A stretch of DNA of 64,000 bases from Mercurialis annua (lineage: Eukaryota; Streptophyta; Magnoliopsida; Malpighiales; Euphorbiaceae), in assembly GCF_937616625.2 (NCBI RefSeq), contig NC_065570.1, forward strand, positions 5,156,001-5,220,000, read 5' to 3'. The notes below the pieces were generated by a model that saw only the letters and a list, made by a program, of their open reading frames with translations, ran no database searches and was not told where the DNA came from. This document shows positions 47,401 to 58,003 of the stretch, piece by piece. The number at the start of each line of letters is the position of its first letter. Position 1 is the stretch's first letter. A program made the translations under genes and the position numbers.

Positions 47401-50400
47401 CCTTTGGCTTCTCCACTAAGTAACCGAATGATCTTACCCCAGGCTGGAAAAACTGCTGATGGAATTATGGCTGATTCTAGTAATGTTGGTGAAGCTGCTG
47501 CAATAGGTGGAAGAGCCTTTTCCCCTTCATTGGTCCCCGGGATGCAATGGAGAAATCAGAATGAATCGGTATGTTATTCGTTCAATTTTATGCACTTCTG
47601 CTGTAAAATCTACGACCTTGTTTATTTGTTGTTTTGAGGAGCTCTCTTACTAGTAAAAGAAAATGTGTTAAGATAAGAAATTTTGTTAATGAAGTAGAGG
47701 AGTTTTTTGAGAAATAGATGAGTTAATTGAGGGATATGGCATCTCCTAAACATGACCAAGAACATGACAATAAGCAAACACACAATTACGACTGACACAA
47801 AAAGGTTTCTCTCATCCTATGGCATAACTTGCAGGACATTTTTCTGAAATGTGCTGAAACATACCCAGTGATTATCCATGAGACGGTAGTACAAGTTACT
47901 AACTTCTGCAGTTCTCTGCCAACATAGTCTCTCGTGTCTAATAATAAGCTAGTATGGACTAGGGATTAACTCCAACCTCTTGATCTTATGATGTGCAAAG
48001 AACATTAACAACTATGTAGTTGACTGAATGTTAAATCAATTAAGTTTTGATTAGGAAATCATTAAATTTCATGCCAATTTGATATTGACTTGCATTAATA
48101 TACACATGTTTTCTGATTTCAGGGACAATTTCGTACAAGAGCTGAAATTCCTCCTGATCAAAGGGAGAAATTTTTGCAACGCTTTCAGCAGGTTCAGCAG
48201 CAGGGTTCTAACACTCTTCTCGGTATGCCACCTCTTGGTGGAACACATAAACAGTTCTCTTCCCAACAAAACTCACTTTTGCAGCAGGTGTTTTTTCTTC
48301 TACAAGATATATATATATATATATATATATGAGTACTTTCCCTTCATTTTTCTTCTCTGGTCCTACAATTAGTTTTTTTCTCTAGCCAAAAAGCTCTTAG
48401 GATAGTTTTTAGGGTGTCATACTTCTGTCTTATAGTATTTGAAGAAAATGTAGCACGGATATATCATTTTCCATCACAAGCCTTGTAATTTGGATAAGGT
48501 CGCTTTTTTCTTCTTTGATTTGCTTTGTCAACTGGGGACATTCCTATCATATGTTTCTGCTACTGACCCTTCTATATTTTCTGACCCAAGCATTCCTGTG
48601 CATTTGATGGTAGTCTGTTAATATCTTCATTGATGCCTTTAGGTTTGAACATCCATCTTGATGCGAGAATTGTATTCATTCTTTCCATTATGAATCAATT
48701 ATTACTTCTGTATGAAAGCATTGAGTTTAACTTCTCAAATCATTTAAATTGAAATCATAATTACAGAGGTATATCATTTTCTTTTATTTAAATGGATATG
48801 AAAGATTTTTTTTGGGTGAACTTTAATCATGCTTTTGATGTCATGGTTGACCCTTTGTGTTGATTTTTTTTTGTCATACGCACCATCTGATAATTCTATA
48901 TATTTTCACTTCTGAACTTCAGTATGATTCATTATTATTTTAGCTTGATGCCTATCTTGTCATGCTCTTTCACAATGTTTGCAGTTTAATTCTCAGAGCT
49001 CCTCTGTCTCTCAAGCCGGTCTCGGACTTGGGGTTCAGACACCGAGTCTTAGTGCTGTTACATCTGCTGCCCTACAGCAGCCAAATCCCCTGCTCCAACA
49101 GTCTCAACAAGCTGTAATGTCAAAAGATGCTGGTACTACTTGATTAATTTACCTTGATTGATACACCACCATGAAATGTGCTTATGCTGATGCTATGAAT
49201 GAACAACACAGATGTCGGCGTGTCAAAAGTTGAGGACCAGCAGCAGCAGTCGCAGAATTTACCTGATGAATCGACTGCTGAATCTGCCCCCGCGCCTGGG
49301 CTAAGCAAGAATCTTGTGAATGAGGATGAATTGAAAACTCCATACTCAATGGATACTCCTGTATGTACACTTATCCTTCGATCATTCCTGTTTGACATTT
49401 ACAAGTCCAGGGGTGAATTTTTTCTTGTTAATTTGGGGAAGCGTGCTCTTTTCCAGGATTGATCTAATGGAATCAAGCTCAACTTATTTGCTGCTCTTGT
49501 TTTTTTAGAGCTATGGGTCAAATACATTGAATATCCAATTGCATCGTGCATTAATACTTTAAAAAAAAATATATATATATGCCTGCATTATGAATGTTTT
49601 TTTATATTTTCAGGGCTTCCTATCAGGGATATAGCTTTGATTCTCTTATATCTTATTAAGAGTATCATTGTTGCAATATAGGACAGTACTGATATTTAAA
49701 TTTCAGAATGATGCGATGACAATTGCTTTTAATGCTTCATTGCTGCAGACAGGAGCATCGAGCTCTTTGCCGGAGCCTACCCAGTTGCCTAGAGATACTG
49801 ATCTTTCTCCTGGACAGCCCATACAATCAAATCAATCTTCAATTGGCCTTGGCGTTATTGGTCGAAGAAGTATCTCTGATCTTGGTGCCATTGGTGATAA
49901 TCTCAGCGGATCTTCTATGAATTCTGGAGCAATGCATGATCAGTCATACAATTTGCAGATGCTTGAGGCTGCATATCACAAACTTCCGCAGCCAAAAGAC
50001 TCGGAACGTGCTAGGAGCTATAATCCAGTATGGATGCTGAATTATATTATATTCATCTTTATTTGTTCTGTTAACTGATAGACAATAATTATTTTTAAAT
50101 GTTAAACTTTCAGAGACACCCTGCGCCCACACCTCCAAGCTATCCTCAAGTTCAAGCACCCATTGTAAATAATCCTGCATTCTGGGAACGACTAACCCTG
50201 GATAGCTATGGCACTGATACTTTATTCTTTGCTTTCTATTATCAACAGGTTATATATCATATGGTGTTCGTTAATTATATGTAGTATTGCCTTGTGGTTT
50301 AAATTACTGTGAGCTTGTTCTCAAGTTGGTTACTTTCTGCAGAATACTCATCAGCAATATTTGGCTGCTAGAGAGCTAAAGAAACAATCCTGGAGATATC

Positions 50401-50911
50401 ATAGAAAATACAACACCTGGTTTCAACGGCACGAAGAGCCCAAAGTTGCAACTGATGAATATGAACAGGGAACATATGTCTACTTTGATTTTCATATTGC
50501 CAATGATGACCTCCAACATGGATGGTATGCTGATTTATATATTAATTTTTTAAATAGCTCCCATAAGTATTCAGTTTTGTTTTCATTTGAGTTGCATATA
50601 TTTGTATTTTTATCATGTAATTCTGTCCAAGCATTGTAAACATGTTGGTTCGATGATAATACTCTGTTGTTTTCTCTAATCTGAATATTTTATGTCGGAT
50701 TTTCATGGTAGGATTAAGTCTCATAGGGAGAGTGAGCTATTTCAGTCTTTGAGTGCATGATTCTTATTTTTTAAATCTTAGTTGTTATGTTATGATTTGC
50801 ACTTCCTCTTTGGTTCTCATTTTGTTCTGTATTGGTATGTTCAGGTGCCAGAGAATCAAGACTGAGTTCACTTTTGAATACAACTATCTTGAAGATGAAC
50901 TACTTATTTAA
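41450..50911 (+). CDS. NOT3: CCR4-NOT complex subunit 3
   Basis: Sixteen exons: 41450-41542, 42655-42786, 43389-43526, 44549-44599, 44984-45073, 45156-45302, 45512-45613, 45799-45855, 46846-47568, 48123-48287, 48985-49132, 49212-49360, 49749-50027, 50114-50248, 50343-50524, 50845-50911. All have GT-AG borders and compatible phases, giving 885 aa. The N-terminal NOT3 coiled coil (residues 1-240: [40 protein letters not shown]) is followed by a long Ser/Pro/Gln-rich disordered middle and the C-terminal NOT2/3/5 'NOT box' (about 745-885: [34 protein letters not shown], ending YLEDELLI). NOT3 is a scaffold of the deadenylase complex that shortens mRNA poly(A) tails in the cytoplasm and also affects transcription. 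Tryptophan 'GW|CQR' is split by the last intron. Intron 8 (990 bp) carries a GC-rich repeat. Confidence 0.96.
46170..46705. mobile_element. GC-ended repeat within NOT3 intron 8
   Basis: An A+T-rich core of about 400 bp lies between two GC-rich ends, AGGTGAAAGGCGCTCC with GGCGCCAAGG on the left and GGCGCCTCAGGCGCACCT on the right, which are inverted relative to each other. Such 'GGCGCC' repeats are common in plant introns and probably derive from a DNA transposon. No target duplication was found. Confidence 0.5.
48307..48330. repeat. (AT)12 microsatellite in NOT3 intron 10
   Basis: Uninterrupted AT dinucleotides about 20 bp after the exon 10 donor site. Likely polymorphic. Confidence 0.95.
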
Positions 50912-52907
50912 AAGATGTGCAATGCTACAACAACTGATTCTGGTTTGTGCCATGCCAATTGTGCTTGTTGATTTTCCAAATTTGGCTTTCAATTAATTAA
51001 ATCCACTAGCAGTTTCATGTAAATTATGATTTGCTCTCGTCAGAATTATTAGAGATTCCTGCTTACAGTAGTTGTACTACAAAATGAACAAAAAAGGCCA
51101 TGCTTAGAAATGATAGTTCTTCGTCAGTTAATTATAATAATCTTGCTTTCATATCTTCTTTTTTCGCATATAGCACGTATTTGTGCGAGTTTCTGTTATA
51201 TGCCATATTGTTTCCAGAATCCATACATGCATTAGAAATTGCCCCAATTTTCTATTAGCGTTTTAGAAGTAACTTTGATAAATAAAAATGTATTAGCAGA
51301 TGAAATGGTAAAGAGTATCCGGTTACTAAGAGCGCTCCATTTAATACAAATAGGTCCTGGATTCAAGTTACTATGGAGTAGGAGTGAAATCCTTTAATCC
51401 TTTCCAAAACAGAATTTTTTTTTATTATTGCAACTGTAATGCCAGAATTAAAGTTTATTGGTAAATCACCGAACATGTATTTATCTTGTATATTGATTTA
51501 TTTGCAAATATGTTCTTTAATTCAATTTCGTATTTATCTGCAGGTTCCTAATTTTATCTAATTGCCAAAAATATTGAGTTCATAATCTTTTTTCTTTTAC
51601 CTTGATTTTGCTGGAGTGTGTATATAGTCTGTATAGCAATTTTCAATTAATTTTACAGCTTCATGGCTAGCGTTGGTAAGAAAAATACTAAGCTTCTTTT
51701 TGGGAACTGATAACACTAAAGATTGTTAGATCTAATCTGTTGCTATATGATTAATGTTTTCAAGGCAATTTGTTGCGTAGTTTAGGCAAATTTCAGGTGG
51801 GTTGATTAGAAAGTTGTGGAGTTCTTACTTATCATTTAATCTTATTGTAATTGGCTCGAGCAAAACAATAAATTTGGTAATAAAGGTCGCCAAGGATCAT
51901 GGGATATGTAATAGAAAATTATTAGAAGATTTCAAAGTGGTGTATTTAAGTAATAGATTTGATCGCCAAGTTAAGTAATAAAACTTTTTTATTTTAATAA
52001 TAAGAATTCGCAGATGAGATTGTAAAAATAATGTGATCGGAAACGGGATGCATTTACAACTTTATGCATGCGGGTTTCTGTGACATACAAAACTATTTCA
52101 GATTTTAATCTTTCGAAAATAGTTTTTTATATACATTTTCATTTCCATGTTTGTCGTGTTTTCTTATATGTGACGTTTTTTGTAAATAGGTAGTTGTAAA
52201 AATCGTTTACAGAACTGAAAAGAATTAGAAAACTGGGAATTGTGGTGGTTAGGGCAGATAGGTAGGGAGGGAGGGAGGGGTGCTGTGGAGGGCTGCCGCC
52301 TTCTTTCCGTCGTCCAGAAGCCTCCTACGAGTAGTTCAGTTTTCGGAGATGCTTCTCTAAACAAGTCGGCCATATATATAGTCTGAGTCAAGTCTGAATC
52401 TGAGAAGCTTCTCATGATTGTCTCAACAACTCCTCAAAGGTATTATGATTGTGTGACAATTAATTCTTCATATAAAGTAAGTGGAGAAAGGTGACTCTTA
52501 TTATGCTATTTAAGATCATTTTGCATTGACATATCTTATCAAAGATGACAACATCTTAAGCAAATTCAAGTTTGCAATCCTTATCTATAGATAATGTGGC
52601 AACTATGAATAGGACATGGAATCAAATGATGCTTAATATGCTCCATTTTGAGAAAATGACTTGGGAAGTTTCTTATTTTTTTCTTCTTCCAAGCTGCCAA
52701 AAAAATGGACAATTATGAAAAATGTGTATGCAATGTGTAAGAACCTTATCTCCTACTCTTGGAGAGTTATGGCACCCACATAATGAATAAATGTACTCGT
52801 TTGGCATATGTATATTAATAAAATCATTTAAACAACGCTATTGTTTAATTAAATTATCTTGTTGAACAAAATGGTGTTGTATAACTTACAACATTTGATG
52901 TTTTTAG
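50912..52907. other. NOT3 3' flank and gene-free DNA
   Basis: 3' UTR of NOT3, then A+T-rich DNA. A GC-richer island lies at about 52240-52400; see the G-run entry. No conserved protein is encoded. Confidence 0.4.
52265..52280 (+). other. G-quadruplex-type G run
   Basis: GGGAGGGAGGGAGGGG: four runs of at least three G with one-base loops. It lies in an island with a TATATATA (about 52372-52380) and a small minus-strand open frame that shows no known domain. Confidence 0.6.
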
Positions 52908-52916
52908 GCCAAATGT

Positions 52917-53242
52917 CGTAAAAAGGCCAAACTTTTCATAAAAGTTTCACAAAAGTCCTGACCTTTCATTTTTGTCGATTTTGACCAAAAACAAATTATT
53001 TAGTTTCAATTATGGCCAACTCTCAATTTGATTTCAATTTGCCTATGTGACGCCTATATGGCATGCCAAATATTGAAAGGTCAGGACTTTTGTGAAACCA
53101 AATAATCCATTTTTGGCCAAAATCGACACAATTGAAAGGTCAGGACTTTTGTGAAACCAAACAATCAGTTTTTGGCCAAAATCGACAAAATTGAAAGGTC
53201 AGGACTTTTGTGAAAGGTTTGGCCTTTTTACAACATTTGGCC
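52917..53242. mobile_element. Mutator-type MITE with perfect 9-bp duplication and internal tandem repeats
   Basis: 326 bp. Ends GGCCAAATGTCGTAAAAAGG and the near-complement CCTTTTTACAACATTTGGCC. Flanked by a perfect ATGTTTTTA at 52908-52916 and 53243-53251. The right half holds three 59-bp tandem units, each beginning TTGAAAGGTCAGGACTTTTG, at 53073, 53132 and 53191; the third runs into the terminal repeat. Confidence 0.93.
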
Positions 53243-53251
53243 ATGTTTTTA

Positions 53252-53674
53252 ACATAAAACAGTGAGATAAATAGTAGTTATATTATATTTTGACTTCGGG
53301 TATTTTCAACTCTACATGTTTTAGAATCAATTGGTCTAGATCGGTTCTTAAAACGTCCGAAAAATATTTGGTACTCACTTTCATTTTTTTAATTTAGTAA
53401 TCAAATGTTAGTTTATTTATTTATTTATGAGTAAACTTTAATTATATTTAACTAAGAAGGATTTTTACTCACCAAAATAAAAATAAATGGAAAATTAAAA
53501 TTTAGTAACCAAAATGCATTTTTGATGGAATAAAATTGAAAATGAACAAATGAAAGTTTAGACACTAAATTGAAATAATGAAAGATTTGGATACTCTTAA
53601 AATCAATTACCCTTTCAAATTGTTATAGGAAAAACGTACTTGGAAGCAGTTTTAACCCTTGGAACCACCCAACT
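53252..53674. other. A+T-rich spacer
   Basis: Nothing recognisable. Confidence 0.3.
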
Positions 53675-53683
53675 GTTTCAATT

Positions 53684-53951
53684 GGCTTAAATACACCAAA
53701 AATTAACAATTTTCGCGTATTTTTGGTATTTAATATAATATCTTGACATATTTAACATGAACTTTTCAATTTTTCACAATTAAAGCCACGCATGTGTTTC
53801 CTTTGAAAAATAATGTTATTTTACATGTAAAACGTTGTCAGTGTCTTTATTGTAAAATTTTGAAAGTTCATGTATTTTTTTGCCAAAATTAAAAAATTAT
53901 GTTAAATATTAAAAACACGTGAAAGTTGATGATTTTTAATGTATTTAAGCC
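53684..53951. mobile_element. Mutator-type MITE
   Basis: 268 bp with ends GGCTTAAATACACCAAAAAT and ATTTTTAATGTATTTAAGCC, pairing inward for 60 bp or more. Flanks GTTTCAATT (53675-53683) and ATTTCAATT (53952-53960) match at 8 of 9 bases. Confidence 0.8.
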
Positions 53952-53960
53952 ATTTCAATT

Positions 53961-54914
53961 CAATCGAAATCTATTTTTTTTAACTAAGATATGGTTAACG
54001 GGCTTAGCGGAGGTTAATTATGTTAGTCAATAAAAGTTTTCAATTCCTTATTCGAAATTATAATTTAGGTGATGGAGATTGAAGTGTTCCTAACTAAAAA
54101 GGTTTGCTGATAATCTAACTCTCTGCAGGCAAAACAGAATTCTGATCCAAACTCAAAAATTTGCAATTCCTTATTGTTTTTTTGTCTTGCAAAAGTTGAC
54201 AAGACAACTTACTTAACTTTCTAATCCCTAAAAGCACCACATTTAATGGATCTTGTACATGCTGTCGGTGGCCGACCTCTTAAAACTTCATGGGAAAACT
54301 TTATTGTAAAGCAATATTAAATAACAAGACTAAATAAATGTCAAATATAAAATGAATAAATTATTTAGAGGACTATTTGTAAAGTAAACTTTAAAAATTA
54401 CAATGATAATATATATCTCAATGTTTGTATGAGTATTAACGAATTGTTAACTTGTCAATTGATAGTTCATATTAAAATTTTAAAATGTGTTAAAATTATG
54501 ATTTTTTTTTATTAAACACTTATCATGTTTTATACAAATGTTACTCCACTCTTTCTACATAATTTTTTTTAAAAAAAAAAATCTTTGCAAATTAAAGTTT
54601 CTTTTATAATAGATAAATGTTCATTAATAGAATATCCAAAGCAGTTATAAATTTTAAAATGCATTTAAAGTAATCTGATATAGAACAAGATGCTTGAGTA
54701 AGAACACATGTAATGTTGTTTGTAAATATATTGCTTAACAAAATTAAACAACCGGCAATCTAGAATAATACAATAAAACTCCTTTTAATTTTTATGAAAG
54801 ATGAAAAATAAACTCTTATAAAAAAAATGAACTATTGGAAAAAAAATTGATCTTTGACAATTTCCATCTATATTGTTGAGTTGTCTTAAATAAGGTGGAG
54901 CTATTTTAATTTGA
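53961..54914. other. A+T-rich spacer
   Basis: Nothing recognisable beyond A+T-rich DNA and poly-T/poly-A runs (54496-54583). Confidence 0.3.
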
Positions 54915-55288
54915 GGTATTGGCAAAAATAAATCCTAACGGTTTACTTTTTTAGCGATTTAAGCGTAACGTTTAAAAATTTACAAAACAAATCATAACCT
55001 TTCCAATTTTTGCAAATCAGCCCAATAACTAATTTCAGCCATTTTGCCATCTTTTTTATGCTACAAGTTACAAAAAAACGAAACGTTAGGATTTCATTTG
55101 CAAAATTTTAAAACGTTGGGATTTAATATACCAATAATATTGCTGTCACATAAGCAAATAGTGGCCGGAAAAGAGCTTGAGCTACAATTTGAAAAAATTG
55201 AAAAGGTTAGTATTTGTTTCGTAAAGTTTTAAACGTTGGGTTTGAATCGTAAAAAAAGTTAAACGTTAGGATTTGTTTTGCCAATACT
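54915..55288. mobile_element. Foldback MITE
   Basis: Left end GTATTGGCAAAAATAAATCC pairs with the complement of the right end GGATTTGTTTTGCCAATAC, and pairing extends over about 80 bp with mismatches. It looks like a Mutator-type MITE, but no 9-bp duplication was recognised. Confidence 0.65.
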
Positions 55289-55478
55289 TTTTTAGTTTTT
55301 ATTTTAATAAAAAAAATATAAAAACAGTTGAATAAAAAAATATAAATTAAAATTGATATTGGCTAATTCTAAAAAAATTGATATTGGATACCATTAATAT
55401 TAAAAAAAAATTATTTATATAATTGATGGTAGCTAACAAAATAAAATTAAAAGAAAACATTGAGATGATTGGTATATA

Positions 55479-56597
55479 TCTATACTATATATAAAAGACG
55501 GATGGGGGGGACAGGCAAATTTACTGAATAATCCTTTTCAGTGTACTACTAAATAAAGGTTTTATAGTCATTAACTAATTAGTTATTTAATTAATCACTA
55601 TTATAATTAAAGTTCTAATTAGAATATGTAGCTAAATTATCTCCAATTTAGTTTTTAATATGTAAAAAATAACTAAATTGTCTCCAAATGAGTAGGAATA
55701 CCTATCTTTTAGTTTGATTGAAATACAAAATTAAAATACTGTATTTCGTCAATATAATATTATTTAAATTTCTATCTTATTATTTTTAAGAATATTATTA
55801 ATAAAATTAAGTTAATTATTTAATTATGCTTATTATAAAATCAAAAGAATACAAAATAAAAATACTGTATTTCGTCAATATAATATTATTTAAATTTCTA
55901 TCTTATTATTTTTAAAAATATTATTAATAAAATTAAGTTAATTATTTAATTATGCTTATTATAAAAGAAAAAGAAGAATAAATTCAGTATGGAAAAAAAT
56001 TTAATAACCAAATATATTATATTTACTTTATATTTTCTATTAAAATTATCTATAATTATAAAATTTGAATACCAATAGCCGGACTATGGTTATGAATAGC
56101 ATGTATGGGTCATAACAATATTAAAAATTATTAACAGAGATGAGGTGCCTTAAGTAATTAATGACCATAAAACTATAAAATAAAACCACAATTTGATCAT
56201 TCTACAATTATGTTAGATTAAGAAAAATATATACACGGAAAAGAAGGACTAAAATCAATAGGATTCTATGTTATTGTACTAATTAGATGTTGTTGTCAAC
56301 TTAAACTTCTTAATGACGATGTCATTAATAATTGAATTTATATTTTAATTTAATAATTAGTTTAGTAATGACCATAAAACTTCTATTTAACTAACGAATT
56401 AGAAAGGGCTTTTCTATTAAAATTATCTATAATTATAAAATTTGAGTAATAATTAATTTTTTTTTAAACAATTAAAATAGTTATTTAAAGTTTTTAATAA
56501 GATAAACTATTTCAAATTAACTATCATTTTAAATTTTATTTGATAATTTGACGAATCACACTACGAGTCACGTGTGAAACACGTAAAGCGGCACTAG
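55479..56597 (+). mobile_element. Non-autonomous Helitron, copy 2
   Basis: Starts TCTATACTATATATAAAAGA after an A and ends GGCACTAG before a T. A clean hairpin ACGTGT-GAA-ACACGT lies at 56570-56584, nine bases before CTAG, exactly as in Helitron 3' ends. A 126-bp segment is tandemly duplicated inside (ACTGTATTTCGTCAATATAA at 55737 and 55863). No Rep/helicase frame. Confidence 0.88.
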
Positions 56598-57651
56598 TAA
56601 TATTAAATGGATTGCAAGTAAAACTTTGAAAATGATTATTGAAAAACTTTCTTTTATATAATGATATCGGATTGTTAATGAATTCACACCCTTAACAAGT
56701 AATCACATTGCCTTTGAGATGGCAAAAGAATAGGTTCTATCTCTTTCGAAATTAACAAATTATAACATTATACCCAACTTTCTATGATAATAAATAACTT
56801 TATTTTTCAAAACTTCTATGATAATTACTTAATGCATATCAGATTTTGTAATAAATTATACATTAATCCGTCCAATATGCTGACTAGGAAACGTGACTAG
56901 GCGCTTTTATTTTTTATTTCTCCACATATGCGTCATCTCACCATTTTTAATTTACACTACCTAGACGCCTAGTCACGTTTCCAGGTCAACATATTGTACA
57001 GAGTTATCATAAAAATAATACTAGAAACCTTTGGGATATAAAATTAAAGTTGAAGAATGGTTAGGATACGATTTAAAGTTTAGGGACAGTTGAAGGAAAG
57101 AGACGAAAGTTCAGGACATCTGATGAATATTACCCCATAGTCTATTATGCACATTTTGTATCCGATTTCATGTTTTTAATATAATATAATATTTTTAATC
57201 AAAAAAAAATTTATAATTAATTTGGTTTAGGTAAAAACTACCCTATAACAAAAATAGGAAATCCAGTTTGACACTTCTGAATCAGAAATCAAATTAGAAA
57301 CCTTTTCGAAGCTTCAATACTTGAATCAATTCATAACCTCTATTTATTGGTTACAATAACATTAATTCACAATAAAAACTTCCAAGTTTTAAGTTTAACA
57401 TATTTTAATCTAAAATTCTAGCCGTTAAGAGCTGTCCTTCTCTTTCTGTTCCTCAAATCTCAGCTTGAGACAAACAAACACCCACCAATCTCATAACTTG
57501 CATTTATCTGTCTTCACTTGATTGGCTTTTTATTTTCACATTCCCATTTAATTATATTATTGTAAACAAAAAAATATCTTTGTTTTCTTGTCTTTTTGCA
57601 TTTGTTTTCAAATCATCAAAAACTTTTTTTCTTTGTTTAATCAAGTACCAC
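56598..57651. other. Distal promoter region of the glucanase gene
   Basis: A+T-rich, with a 124-bp foldback at 56873-56996. No coding signal. Confidence 0.35.
56873..56996. repeat. 124-bp inverted repeat
   Basis: Perfect 17-bp arms GGAAACGTGACTAGGCG (56887-56903) and its complement (56966-56982), with further outer pairing CAATATG...CATATTG. Loop of 62 bp. Probably a very small MITE. Confidence 0.8.
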
Positions 57652-57658
57652 ATATAAA
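57652..57658 (+). promoter_or_regulatory. TATA box of the glucanase gene
   Basis: ATATAAA followed some 25 bp later by a C/T-rich stretch (TTTTCTCTCTACGCTCC), a common plant start-site arrangement. The predicted leader is about 320 nt, C/T-rich and without an obvious intron. Confidence 0.5.
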
Positions 57659-58003
57659 CTAAATCACACATTTCAAATTTTCTCTCTACGCTCCTTCAAA
57701 AGTTTCAATCTTTTCCATTGTTTTGTCATTCTAAAATCAATTAGTTCATTGCTAAAAAAGTTAATTTTTTTTTGCTTTGTTAAAAAAATTCCATCTTTTC
57801 AATATTGATAGGGATTCTGATGATCTAAAAAAATCTGAGTTTTTTGGCACGAAAAATTGCATCTTTTTCGCTACCCACTAGCTAAAAACCGTTACTTTCC
57901 CTCTCTTTCTCATAAACCCCATAAAACACTAACAAAAAGTTCTCAACTTGCACCAACAAATAAACAAATTCATCTCATTTTCTTGAGAAAGTTCTAGTTT
58001 TTA

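Noticed and set aside
52164..52415. 83-codon minus-strand frame in the GC-rich island
   Set aside because: No homology recognised and Pro-rich because of the G run on the other strand; kept only as a possible transcript in the findings.
53073..53230. Regularly spaced 59-bp repeats, CRISPR-like at first sight
   Set aside because: Units are contiguous without unique spacers, and they sit inside a Mutator-type MITE of a plant nuclear genome.
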